DNA from: Sinobacterium norvegicum
GTDB lineage: Bacteria > Pseudomonadota > Gammaproteobacteria > Pseudomonadales > Sinobacteriaceae
NCBI RefSeq assembly: GCF_923077115.1
Contig: NZ_CAKLPX010000001.1
Location: forward strand, 310,001 to 374,000
DNA length: 64,000 nucleotides
Reading direction: 5' to 3'
Shown: positions 25,900-34,299 of the stretch, piece by piece
Layout of the letters: each line of letters begins with the position of its first letter
Numbering within the stretch: the stretch's first letter is position 1
The notes under the pieces: generated by a model
Database searches by the model: none
What the model was told of the DNA's origin: nothing
Seen by the model: only the letters and a program-made list of their open reading frames with translations
Translations under genes and position numbers: made by a program

Positions 25900-27912
25900 A
25901 TGACAGCACAGGCTATGAAAATAACAACAAAACGAACCAGCACATTGCTAGCACTATTGCCGCTATTGGTGTTGGGGTGTGGCCAGACTAGTGAGGACAA
26001 GGTTGCAGCATATCAGCCGCTACTGGCAAAGCAGGTATACAGCGACAAACCCATGGATACCTCGCCATACTGTGATCGTTACAGCGCTGAACGCATCCCC
26101 CTGTTTGGCGATCTGCATGTGCACACCAAGTATTCTCTCGATGCCAGCACCCAGGATACTCGCACCTCGCCGTCACAGGCATACCAGTTTGCCAAGGGTG
26201 AAGAGCTGGGCATCGCGCCGTGGCGTGAAGATGGTACGGCGATGCGCAGTGTGCGTTTAGAGCGTCCCCTCGATTTTGCCGCAGTGACTGATCATGCCGA
26301 GTTATTTGGTGAGGTTGAAATCTGTAACAGCCCTGAATTAGAGGGTTATGACAGCTGGCAGTGTGGTATGTATCGCCGTGTGCCCAAGGCGGCGTATTTT
26401 GTCTTTAATTACTTTTCCGCGGTGAATGCTGAGCGAATGGGTTTTTGCGACCGTGACGACGTCGATTGTAAGGCGGCGGGTCTCAAGCCTTGGCAGGATA
26501 TGTTGGCAGCAGCGGAACAGCATTACGACCGCAGCCGCAACTGTGATTTCACTACCTTTGTTGCCTACGAATGGACCGGGGTTTCTCCTGAAACCGGCAA
26601 CCTGCATCGCAATGTTATTTTTCATGATGAACATGTACCAGCGCTGCCACAAAGCTATGTTGACTCCCCTAGCATCGAGGGGCTGATGGATAGCCTCGAT
26701 GCCACCTGTGACCCGGTCAACGATCATTGCGATGTGGTTGTCATCCCTCATAACTCTAATCTCAGTGCCGGTATGATGTTCAAACCTTTGCAGATGGAAG
26801 ACAAGGCGTTAAAGGCCCAGCTATATCAGCGACGAGCACACTATGAACGCTTGGTTGAGATTATGCAGCACAAGGGCGCCTCGGAGTGTTACTTTGACCC
26901 GCTGACCACCAGTGATGAATTATGCGCCTTCGAGCCGCTGCCCTATGACCGTTTCTCTGGTCAACAGTACGGCGGTGACGAGGTCAAACAAAAAGCCGAT
27001 ACCGGCTTTGTACGCGACAGTCTAAAAGATGGCATTGTCGAGCAGATTGCCAGCGGTGAAAACCCATACAAGTGGGGGTTTATCGGCAGTACCGATACTC
27101 ACTTAGGGGCGCCGGGTTTGGTCGATGAAAAGGCTTATCCTGGCCACGGCGGCGCCGGGGGTGGGGCGACAGAGGCAGGCCTGACCGATACTGTGGAGTA
27201 TAACCCCGGTGGTTTGGCCGTCGTCTGGGCGGAACAGAATAATCGCGATGCAATTTTTGCCGCGATGAAGCGCCGTGAAGCCTATGCCACCAGTGGCCCG
27301 CGCATGACAGTGCGCTTCTTCGGCGGCGACCTGCCTGAAGATATCTGCCAATCGACAGAGTTGGCAAAGCAGGGATACAGCAACGGCGTGCCCATGGGCG
27401 GCGATATCACCGCCTTGGCCGAGGGTCAGGCCCCACGCTTCGTGGTCAGCGCCAGTCAGGATGTCGGCACCTTGACGACACCGGCCAACCCGCTGCAGAA
27501 GATTCAAATCATCAAGGGTTGGGTTGATGCAGAGGGCAATAAACAGGAACAGATAGTGCACTTAGTCGGAGATGAACAGAGCCGGGGCACTGTTGATACC
27601 AATAGCTGTGCAGTCGGTGGCGGCGGCCATGCGGCACTGTGTGGTAGTTGGCAGGACCCCAGCTTCGATGCCCAGCAACATGCTTATTATTATGCTCGAG
27701 TCATTGAAAACCCCAGCTGTCGCTGGAGTCAATACAGCTGTGTTGAGGCTCAGGTCAGCTGTGATGACACCTCATCTGTCGGTGAAGGCCTTGAACACTG
27801 CTGCGATACTAGCATCCCCAAAACACAACATGAGCGCGCGTGGACTTCGCCGATTTGGTTCAGCCCCACCGCTACAACCCCTGTCGATCAACAGTTGAGT
27901 GTGACGCTGTAG
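25900..27912 (+). CDS. DUF3604 (PHP-like) lipoprotein
   Basis: A 670-residue predicted lipoprotein. The signal ends in the lipobox LLVLGC, so it should be anchored in the envelope by its cysteine. It belongs to the DUF3604 family: FGDLHVHTKYSLDAS near the start recalls the metal-binding HxH of PHP phosphoesterases, with AVTDHAELFGEVEIC, VAYEWTGVSPETGNLHRNV, VIPHNSNLSAG, GFIGSTDTHLGAPG and REAYATSGPRM. Many cysteines suggest disulfides and a periplasmic or surface site. The enzymatic reaction is not established. Initiation could be at 25900 or at the ATG 15 nt later. An Old Yellow Enzyme gene follows after 24 nt. Confidence 0.86.
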   Translation: MTAQAMKITTKRTSTLLALLPLLVLGCGQTSEDKVAAYQPLLAKQVYSDKPMDTSPYCDRYSAERIPLFGDLHVHTKYSLDASTQDTRTSPSQAYQFAKGEELGIAPWREDGTAMRSVRLERPLDFAAVTDHAELFGEVEICNSPELEGYDSWQCGMYRRVPKAAYFVFNYFSAVNAERMGFCDRDDVDCKAAGLKPWQDMLAAAEQHYDRSRNCDFTTFVAYEWTGVSPETGNLHRNVIFHDEHVPALPQSYVDSPSIEGLMDSLDATCDPVNDHCDVVVIPHNSNLSAGMMFKPLQMEDKALKAQLYQRRAHYERLVEIMQHKGASECYFDPLTTSDELCAFEPLPYDRFSGQQYGGDEVKQKADTGFVRDSLKDGIVEQIASGENPYKWGFIGSTDTHLGAPGLVDEKAYPGHGGAGGGATEAGLTDTVEYNPGGLAVVWAEQNNRDAIFAAMKRREAYATSGPRMTVRFFGGDLPEDICQSTELAKQGYSNGVPMGGDITALAEGQAPRFVVSASQDVGTLTTPANPLQKIQIIKGWVDAEGNKQEQIVHLVGDEQSRGTVDTNSCAVGGGGHAALCGSWQDPSFDAQQHAYYYARVIENPSCRWSQYSCVEAQVSCDDTSSVGEGLEHCCDTSIPKTQHERAWTSPIWFSPTATTPVDQQLSVTL

Positions 27913-27936
27913 TCGATGTTTGAAACAGGAAAAATT

Positions 27937-28998
27937 ATGTCTAGCAAGTTGCAATCACCGGTACAGTTTGGCCGTTTATCGCTGAAAAACCGTATCATCA
28001 TGGCCCCGATGACGCGATCACGTGGTGGTGCCGATGGCACTGCCACGCCGTTGATGGCACAGTATTATGGCCAGCGCGCCAGTGCCGGCATGATTATTAG
28101 CGAGGGCGTTCAACCGAGTGCCGACGGCAAGGGCTATATGGCAACACCGGGTATCTATACCGAGGCGCAGATTGCCAGTTGGCAGCCGGTTACCGAGGCT
28201 GTGCACGCCAAGGGCGGCACCATGGTGATGCAAATCATGCACTGCGGCCGTGTCGGTCACCCGGATAACAAAGACCCCGGTGCTGAGACTGTGGCACCGT
28301 CGGCAATCAAGGCTGAGGGTGAGATTTTCACCCCGAATGGCATGAAGGATTTTATCGAGCCGAGAGCACTGACACTAAGCGAGATCGACGTCGTTATAGC
28401 GCAATATCGTCAGGCCACCGAAAATGCCTATGCCGCCGGTTTTGACGGCGTTGAATTGCACTGTACCAGTGGCTATTTACCGGCACAGTTTCTCGCCACC
28501 GGCAGCAACCAGCGCCAGGACCAATACGGTGGCAGTGTCGAAAATCGCAGTCGTTTCGTGGTCGAGGTATTAGCGGCCATGGCCAGTGTCGATGGTGCCG
28601 ACCGCGTCGGTCTACGCATCTGTCCAGGCCATCCGTTTAATGGTCTGTTCGATGCCAAGCCGCTCGAGACTTTTCAGTATTTCCTCAGCGCCATCAGTAA
28701 CATGGGATTGGCCTATTTACACGCCATCAAGTCTCCTATTGAAGAGATTGACGTGATCGAGTTGGCCACCAACTATTTCAAGGGGCCGTTGATTATTAAT
28801 GATGGATTTGATCAGGATTCGGCTGAAAATATAATTACAGAACAGCAAGTTGATGCGGTTTCTTTTGGTCGTTTCTATATTAGCAATCCAGACCTGGTCA
28901 AGCGTTTTGAATGCGACCTGCCACTGGCGGAGATGGATTTTGACACTATTTATGGTGGCGAGGCCAAGGGCTACAGCGATTATCCGGAAGCAGTCTAA
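27937..28998 (+). CDS. Old Yellow Enzyme family NADH:flavin oxidoreductase
   Basis: A 353-residue FMN-dependent ene-reductase. Typical features: IIMAPMTRSRGG, MQIMHCGRVGHP, GFDGVELHC, NQRQDQYGGSVENRSRFVVEV, and the C-terminal DAVSFGRFYISNPDLV. These enzymes reduce activated C=C bonds or degrade nitro/steroid compounds with NAD(P)H. The substrate-binding pair is usually His-x-x-Asn (or His-x-x-His); here it reads HCTS, His near residue 175 with Ser at 178. I use the ATG at 27937 because it follows ACAGGA by about 8 nt; an earlier ATG adds seven residues. It probably shares a transcript with the DUF3604 gene. Confidence 0.9.
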   Translation: MSSKLQSPVQFGRLSLKNRIIMAPMTRSRGGADGTATPLMAQYYGQRASAGMIISEGVQPSADGKGYMATPGIYTEAQIASWQPVTEAVHAKGGTMVMQIMHCGRVGHPDNKDPGAETVAPSAIKAEGEIFTPNGMKDFIEPRALTLSEIDVVIAQYRQATENAYAAGFDGVELHCTSGYLPAQFLATGSNQRQDQYGGSVENRSRFVVEVLAAMASVDGADRVGLRICPGHPFNGLFDAKPLETFQYFLSAISNMGLAYLHAIKSPIEEIDVIELATNYFKGPLIINDGFDQDSAENIITEQQVDAVSFGRFYISNPDLVKRFECDLPLAEMDFDTIYGGEAKGYSDYPEAV

Positions 28999-29092
28999 TG
29001 AGCAACATGGGGTTATCGACCCTACTAAATAGTCATCTTTTCGGCGCTGGCTTTTTGCTAGCATGTCAGGATAACAAACATGAGGAGTTAGG

Positions 29093-29548
29093 ATGTTAGA
29101 TTTAGAAGCCATCGAATTGATCAGGCAGCTTAAGGCACGTTATTTTCGATTTTTAGACACCGGTGATCTGGCCGGTATGAAGACAGTCTTCGCCGACGAT
29201 GGCGGTATTCATTATCGCAGCCCAAGCTACGAGTATAAGAAACAAGGCTGGGATGAACTCGAAGCGTTCTTTGTTGCCTCGTTCAGTAAGACCAAGTTTG
29301 GCATGCACACCGGCCATCACCCTGAAATTACCGTCGATGGCGATACCGCCACCGGTATCTGGTATCTGCGCGACACCTTTGTCAGCCTCGATGACAACAT
29401 TACCTTCGAGGGCAGTGCCATCTATAAGGATCAGTACATTAAAGTCGATGGCGAGTGGAAGATACTGCAATCGGAGTACGATCGACTGTTTGAACAGATT
29501 ACCAAGCGTAACGACGATATGTTTATCACCTCCTGCCCGATTAAATAA
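29093..29548 (+). CDS. SnoaL-like (NTF2-fold) protein
   Basis: A 151-residue protein of the SnoaL_4/NTF2-like group. It has an alpha-helical start (LDLEAIELIRQLKARYFRFLD), then GDLAGMKTVFADDG, HTGHHPEITVDGDTATGIW and a curved beta sheet ending GEWKILQSEYDRLFEQ. Relatives include dehydratases and isomerases of steroids, bile acids or polyketides, and many have no known reaction. Position downstream of an ene-reductase suggests a shared accessory pathway. A GAGGAGTTAGG site precedes the ATG. An intrinsic terminator follows. Confidence 0.84.
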   Translation: MLDLEAIELIRQLKARYFRFLDTGDLAGMKTVFADDGGIHYRSPSYEYKKQGWDELEAFFVASFSKTKFGMHTGHHPEITVDGDTATGIWYLRDTFVSLDDNITFEGSAIYKDQYIKVDGEWKILQSEYDRLFEQITKRNDDMFITSCPIK

Positions 29549-29564
29549 TCATCAGCAGGTAGCT

Positions 29565-29590
29565 AAAACGGCGTTTACGCCGTTTTTTTT
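29565..29590 (+). terminator. Terminator after the SnoaL-like gene
   Basis: Perfect stem aaaacggcg / cgccgtttt, TTTA loop and a T run. Confidence 0.9.
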
Positions 29591-29687
29591 CGTCTCGGCT
29601 TTGAGAATAGGGTGATTATCGGTTGTCTCCCTTACTCGCTGTGTTATATATTTGACGGCGTCAATTATATTAATAAAAGGGTTTCCT

Positions 29688-30047
29688 ATGAGCACGCAAT
29701 CCATCGTCGATATTAATGAGCAGGCGGTCACATCAATCAGCTACCATGCAGATGAACACAAGCGAGTAGAGGGCAACCCAAAGCAGACCCTGTGGGATAT
29801 CTACAACGACCCATCTGAACAGTTTGGTACTGGCATTTGGCAGGCCGAGAAGGGTTGCTGGAAAGTCAGCTACAGTGAATTTGAATACTGTCATATTCTC
29901 GAGGGGCACTCGGTGATCATCGATGGCGACGGCAGCGAAAAACACATCAAGGCTGGCGATCACTTTGTTATTCCCGCCGGCTTTGAGGGCCAGTGGCAGG
30001 TGATTGAGCCAACCAAGAAGATTTACGTGATTTATGATCAAAAATAA
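29688..30047 (+). CDS. Small cupin-domain protein
   Basis: A 119-residue single-domain cupin of the DUF861/cupin_3 type: FGTGIWQAEKGCWKVSYSEF, EYCHILEGHSVIIDGDG, KAGDHFVIPAGFEGQWQV. This form resembles (S)-ureidoglycine aminohydrolase-like and ethanolamine-type cupins, but most members have no proven function. I start at the ATG at 29688, 7 nt after AAAAGG; a TTG 36 nt upstream gives a less likely extension. It follows the SnoaL gene's terminator, so it has its own promoter. Confidence 0.84.
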   Translation: MSTQSIVDINEQAVTSISYHADEHKRVEGNPKQTLWDIYNDPSEQFGTGIWQAEKGCWKVSYSEFEYCHILEGHSVIIDGDGSEKHIKAGDHFVIPAGFEGQWQVIEPTKKIYVIYDQK

Positions 30048-30115
30048 AAGCGCTTGAGAGCCTAGCCTCTGTGGTGATTTGAGGTACAATGCGCCGTCAA
30101 ATTGAAGGGGTTGTT

Positions 30116-30397
30116 ATGTTTTTGTTCTCAGCAAGTGCCAAGGTAAAGAAAGCGCAGGATGGTTATCACGTCGGCGATGATGTTGAATTTATTGCCTACA
30201 TCGATTTCAAAGACCAACTCGGTGCCGTGCAGTTGTGTAAGTTTTACATGGCCAATGCCGGTTTTGGCACCGTTGTCATCGATAAGATGAAAGAGGCCAA
30301 TGCCGATTTTATCAAGAACAGCGTCAACAGTACCCACCGTGGCCGCATTGAAGAGGCACAAAAACAGGGTTATTCGATTCAATTGTTCGAGAAATAG
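30116..30397 (+). CDS. Small conserved-looking hypothetical protein
   Basis: A 93-residue soluble protein I do not recognise. It has mixed hydrophobic and charged character without a signal peptide or membrane helix (FSASAKVKKAQDGYHVGDDV, YIDFKDQLGAVQLCKFYMAN). I start at the ATG at 30116, which follows GAAGGGG by 6 nt; an ATG 27 nt earlier lacks such a site. A hairpin downstream may terminate it. Coding is supported by the good ribosome site, codon use like its neighbours and clean ends. Confidence 0.68.
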   Translation: MFLFSASAKVKKAQDGYHVGDDVEFIAYIDFKDQLGAVQLCKFYMANAGFGTVVIDKMKEANADFIKNSVNSTHRGRIEEAQKQGYSIQLFEK

Positions 30398-30406
30398 TCT
30401 CGCCCC

Positions 30407-30446
30407 AGACTTCACGCCGTCTACTCGGACGGCGGATGTCTAGTTT
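30407..30446 (+). terminator. Candidate terminator after the small hypothetical gene
   Basis: Stem cgccgtc / gacggcg with a 6-nt loop, extended by agac / gtct across an internal loop, followed by agtttta. Confidence 0.6.
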
Positions 30447-30585
30447 TACCCGCCATACTCAGTCGATGGCCAAATCTGTTGCTGATTTCTCAGCCCAATC
30501 TTGACTCAACCCTAGCAATCATTCGATAGTATTGAAAAAGCCTGTGCTGTTCTCAGACGAGAGCGCTGGCTGATCAATTTTCAGG

Positions 30586-31461
30586 ATGAAACATTTGATG
30601 ACAAACTCCCGTGCCAGGCTGTGGCTGCTGATCTGTACGCTGATGATTGTATTATCCGGTTGTACGACGAAGTTTACCTACCGCTTTCTCGACTGGATGG
30701 TGGCCTGGTCTGTCGATGACTATATTGACTGGGATAAGTCTCAGCAGCGGCAGTTCGATGCCATGGTTGACCGGCAGCTGCTCTGGCATCAGCGCACACA
30801 ACTACCTCGCTATGGTCAGTTGTTGCGTCAGTTGCAGCAGGATAACCAGCAGCCATTGAACAGAGAGGATGCCGAGCAGCGCCTGCTGCAAATGGGCGTC
30901 ATGGTAAAGGACTTATTGCTGCACATTTCCCCCGATGCCGCCATTCTGCTGGCCAGTCTCAGCGATCAACAAGTGACCGAGTTGTTGGCCAATATCGATG
31001 CTAAAACAGCAGAATCGGAGGCGAAATACAGTCACTCCACAAAAAAACAACTGGACCAGGAACGTGTCAAGGAGGCTAATAAGGCGGCAAAGCGGCTAAT
31101 GGGCCGTTTGAGTGAGCCACAGCGTGCGTTAATTGATCGTTGGAATCAGCAGTTACAGCCAACTTGGAGTGAATGGATTGCCTCGAGAACATATTGGCGC
31201 GATCAATTTGCTGTGGTGTTGAAGCAGCGGCAGCAACCGGGCTTTGAGCAAAAAATTCTGCGGCTGTTTACCCAGTCACAAGATGACTGGAGTGCCGAGT
31301 ACGCGGCGATAATAGAGGCTAATACCAACGCCGGCATCGACCTAATTATTGCCCTGCAAGCCAGTGCCTCAGACAAACAGCTTAAGCATATCGATCGTCA
31401 ACTAGGGGCCTGGGCCAAGGCCTTCGAAGAGCTGGCAGCCAGTGCCGCCGATGACGGGTAA
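30586..31461 (+). CDS. DUF6279-type lipoprotein
   Basis: A 291-residue predicted lipoprotein with lipobox IVLSGC at about residue 26, then a mostly helical, charged protein. It shows the pattern of the DUF6279 family of gammaproteobacterial lipoproteins: YRFLDWMVAWSVDDYIDWDKSQQRQFDAMVDRQLLWH, followed by helical repeats. Function is unknown. It ends 7 nt before the stop of the convergent Lrp-type gene. The ATG at 30586 is preceded by TTTCAGGATGA, giving an AGGA site about 5 nt away. Confidence 0.82.
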   Translation: MKHLMTNSRARLWLLICTLMIVLSGCTTKFTYRFLDWMVAWSVDDYIDWDKSQQRQFDAMVDRQLLWHQRTQLPRYGQLLRQLQQDNQQPLNREDAEQRLLQMGVMVKDLLLHISPDAAILLASLSDQQVTELLANIDAKTAESEAKYSHSTKKQLDQERVKEANKAAKRLMGRLSEPQRALIDRWNQQLQPTWSEWIASRTYWRDQFAVVLKQRQQPGFEQKILRLFTQSQDDWSAEYAAIIEANTNAGIDLIIALQASASDKQLKHIDRQLGAWAKAFEELAASAADDG

Positions 31462-31468
31462 GCAACGA

Positions 31469-31912
31469 TTAGGCCCGGTCATCCTTGCACGATTCCATGA
31501 CGATATAGGTGGTAATAGACCGTACCCTTGGCAGTGAGCCAATAACATCACTGTGCAGTGTTTTGTAGGTGGCCAAATCCTGCGTTTCAACCCGCAATAA
31601 ATATTCGAAGGCGCCGCTGACGTTGTGACACTCACGTATCTGGTCGATGGCTTTAATCCCCTGTTCAAATTCCAACTGGGCCACCTTGGTGTGATCCGAT
31701 AAACCGACGGCAATATAGGCGGTGCAGCCAATATTCATCTTGGCCGGGTTTAGCACAGCGCGGTAGCCGGTGATAACACCGCTGCGTTCGAGTTCCTGCA
31801 CTCTTCTTAAGCAGGCTGAGGCCGATAAGCCGACTCTGTCGGCGAGGTCGACATTGCTGATGCGGGCATCAGATTTAAGTTCGCGCAATATTCTTTCGTT
31901 AATTTTATCCAT
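31469..31912 (-). CDS. Lrp/AsnC-family transcriptional regulator
   Basis: A 147-residue Lrp-type regulator with an N-terminal helix-turn-helix (ERILRELKSDARISNVDLADRVGLSASACLRRVQELE) and a C-terminal RAM effector domain. It is divergent from a LysE-type exporter. This is a common pairing in which the regulator responds to an amino acid and controls its efflux. A perfect 18-bp palindrome lies 16 nt upstream of its start. Confidence 0.93.
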   Translation of the reverse strand: MDKINERILRELKSDARISNVDLADRVGLSASACLRRVQELERSGVITGYRAVLNPAKMNIGCTAYIAVGLSDHTKVAQLEFEQGIKAIDQIRECHNVSGAFEYLLRVETQDLATYKTLHSDVIGSLPRVRSITTYIVMESCKDDRA

Positions 31913-31927
31913 AGGTTGATTTTATTG

Positions 31928-31945
31928 TGTAAAAATATTTTTACA
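31928..31945. promoter_or_regulatory. Predicted Lrp-type operator in the lrp/lysE divergent region
   Basis: TGTAAAAATATTTTTACA is a perfect 18-bp palindrome with an A/T centre, as in Lrp/AsnC sites. A TATAAT hexamer for the exporter lies at 31982-31987, 37 nt away. Confidence 0.65.
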
Positions 31946-32023
31946 AGCATTAATAGCACGATAATTCGACCGCATCTTCCCTATAATTTCAGCCACATAA
32001 TCAATAGGCAAAAGGCCGGCACC

Positions 32024-32617
32024 ATGAATACCTCCGCATTATTAGCACTGACAGGTTTTGCCCTGATCTCTATTGCCACCCCGGGCCCGAACAATTTGAT
32101 GTTAATGGCCTCCGGTGCCAACTTTGGTTATAAACGCACGGTGGCACATATTTTTGGTATCAGCACCGGCTTGATGGTGATGTTGCTGCTGACCGGCATG
32201 GGTATCGCGCAATTATTTGATAAGTTTCCAGAGAGTTATCAAGTGCTTAAGGTTTTGAGTGTGTCGTACATGCTATATCTGGCCTATAAAATTGTCATTA
32301 TTGCTGATTTGTCAGCTGGTGAAACAGCAACTAAGCCAATGAGTTTCTTACAGGCTGCGGCTTTCCAATGGGTCAACCCCAAGACTTGGGCAATGGGATT
32401 GACGGCAATCAGCGTCTACATACCCAATACCAATTTTTCATCAATTGTCATCCTGGCGGTGGTGTTTGGCCTGGTCTGTATCCCGTCTAATTTGGTGTGG
32501 GCGCTGTTGGGGCAAAATATTAAAAGGCTGCTAACGAACATCAACCGTCTACGGATTTTTAACTATTCAATGGCGTCGCTGTTATTGGCATCACTGTATC
32601 CAACGCTACAGTTATGA
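32024..32617 (+). CDS. LysE-family amino-acid exporter
   Basis: A 197-residue inner-membrane protein with six hydrophobic helices, close to LysE/RhtB exporters: LALTGFALISIATPGPNNLMLMASGANFG contains the family signature with the TPGPN turn, then GFKRT-like YKRTVAHIFGISTG and FQWVNPKTWAMGL. These efflux amino acids such as threonine, homoserine or leucine, driven by proton motive force. I start at the ATG at 32024 after AAAGGC; an upstream in-frame extension has no membrane character. It is divergent from the Lrp-type regulator. Confidence 0.91.
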   Translation: MNTSALLALTGFALISIATPGPNNLMLMASGANFGYKRTVAHIFGISTGLMVMLLLTGMGIAQLFDKFPESYQVLKVLSVSYMLYLAYKIVIIADLSAGETATKPMSFLQAAAFQWVNPKTWAMGLTAISVYIPNTNFSSIVILAVVFGLVCIPSNLVWALLGQNIKRLLTNINRLRIFNYSMASLLLASLYPTLQL

Positions 32618-32786
32618 GTAAGCTAGTGCTTGAACATGCTGGCAAAATGCCATTATGCTGATCTATTCCGCACTGTGCAGGGAGGCGTTGTTGGCCGTCT
32701 GTTCAACTGTGTTGAATTATAGTGGTGCTGCCATGATCACAGTATGGGCTGAATGTAGAATAACACTTTAAACGGACTGATTGATT

Positions 32787-33512
32787 ATGACGATTATGCG
32801 ATTCATCCCCTGGCTCATGTTAAGTACCCTGGTAAATGCGCAGAATGCTGATCAATTCTTGCAGCAGGCTATTCAGAATCCGGCGCGCACAGAGGCTGAG
32901 ATGGTCCGTGATAAAAATCGACAACCGATTAAAACCCTGGTTTTCTTTGGCTTGCAACCGACGATGACTGTGGTCGAAATCATGCCCGGTGGTGGCTGGT
33001 ACAGTAAGATACTCAATGCTGCCGTGGTGAAGCAAGGCCATTACTATGCCGCCGTCAGCACAGAGAGACTACCAGACTATCTGTCGTCCAAGGCCATAGG
33101 CAAGCACGGTGAATTTGTTCGTCAAGATCAGGCCGGCTATGTCTTTGAGGTCGACCAGTTTGACCTAGGCGTTAGTAATGTCGATATGGTACTGACTTTT
33201 CGCAATGCCCATAACCTCACTCCAGCGACACGGCAACGGTTAAATGAGGCCATATTTGAGGCCTTAAAACCCGGTGGTGTCTATGGTGTTGTCGATCACA
33301 GCAAGCGGCATATGGAGGCTCCGACCGATTGGACGTGGCGCCGCTTAGACCCGGTCATGGTGATTCAAGAGGTGGTGCAGGCGGGCTTTATTTTTGAGGG
33401 TTTCAGCGATATCCATGCCCGCGCCGAGGATGAGCTTAAATACGACACTAAGCACGACTCGTTGGTGCGTGAGACCGACCGATTTACGTTGAAGTTTCGC
33501 AAGCCGGAATGA
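32787..33512 (+). CDS. Exported class I SAM-dependent methyltransferase-like protein
   Basis: A 241-residue protein with a short signal peptide (IMRFIPWLMLSTLVNAQ) followed by a methyltransferase-like Rossmann fold: VVEIMPGGGWYSKILN is motif I, then DMVLTFRNAHNL and LKPGGVYGVVDHSKR. Proteins of this type (COG4798) are predicted methyltransferases with export signals, which is odd because S-adenosylmethionine is cytoplasmic; their activity is unproven. The ATG at 32787 is preferred to a TTG 6 nt upstream. Confidence 0.83.
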   Translation: MTIMRFIPWLMLSTLVNAQNADQFLQQAIQNPARTEAEMVRDKNRQPIKTLVFFGLQPTMTVVEIMPGGGWYSKILNAAVVKQGHYYAAVSTERLPDYLSSKAIGKHGEFVRQDQAGYVFEVDQFDLGVSNVDMVLTFRNAHNLTPATRQRLNEAIFEALKPGGVYGVVDHSKRHMEAPTDWTWRRLDPVMVIQEVVQAGFIFEGFSDIHARAEDELKYDTKHDSLVRETDRFTLKFRKPE

Positions 33513-33585
33513 TTGATCTGTCTTCGAAGGTGCTCGGTGGCTTTACTGCCTGCTCAGTCACAGCGCTGTAACCGGTGTTCTGACG

Positions 33586-34203
33586 TTAAGGGCTGACCAC
33601 CAGTGGCTGCAGATACTGCCAAACGTTGATCAACATCTGTTTCTGACCCTCGGCATTGGGGTGGAGACCGTCGGGTAGCAGCAGGTCTTGGTTGGTGGCA
33701 ATGTCTTCGAGTATAAAAGGGATTAGTACGGTGTCGTAATCATCGCTGAGGCTGATATAACTCTGATGAAAACCTTGAGTGTAGCGCTTACCGTAGTTAG
33801 AGGGGATATGCATGCCGGCCAACACCACCTGCGCGTCGATGGCCTGTGATTTCTCAATCATTTGTTGCAAATTGTTGCGCATGTTTTTTAAGGATTGCCC
33901 TCTGAGCCCATCATTAGCACCGAGTTCTAGGATGACGATATCAGGCTGGTATTGGCTCAGGGCATCGTCGATGCGCAGCATGCCACCGTCGGTGGTTTCA
34001 CCGCTGATGCTGACATTGGTGATCTGCCAGGGCAGGTCTTGCGTATCAATCTTCTGCTGTAGTAGGTGTGGCCAGCCTAATTCTACCTGCAGGCCGTAGG
34101 CGGCGCTGAGACTGTCACCGAATACCAAAATAGTTTTATTGGCCGCTGAACTGAGAGCAGGAGCAAGGAATAAGACAATGAATAAGAACGAGATTTTTTT
34201 CAT
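33586..34203 (-). CDS. tesA: TesA, periplasmic SGNH lysophospholipase/thioesterase
   Basis: A 205-residue SGNH hydrolase with a clear signal peptide (MKKISFLFIVLFLAPALSSA). The four blocks are present: FGDSLSAAYG (nucleophile Ser), SGETTDGG, ELGANDGLRG and PDGLHPNAEG (Asp and His). The enzyme hydrolyses acyl-CoA, lysophospholipids and aryl esters in the periplasm. The divergent pairing with ybbA-ybbP is the usual arrangement in gammaproteobacteria. Confidence 0.94.
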   Translation of the reverse strand: MKKISFLFIVLFLAPALSSAANKTILVFGDSLSAAYGLQVELGWPHLLQQKIDTQDLPWQITNVSISGETTDGGMLRIDDALSQYQPDIVILELGANDGLRGQSLKNMRNNLQQMIEKSQAIDAQVVLAGMHIPSNYGKRYTQGFHQSYISLSDDYDTVLIPFILEDIATNQDLLLPDGLHPNAEGQKQMLINVWQYLQPLVVSP

Positions 34204-34299
34204 AAATTATGATTAAGTCGCTTAACGTTGGGCAGCGGTTACACTGAGTTAACTCTACCAATAATAAACATTTTTGCACAGATCAATAACAGGGATTGC

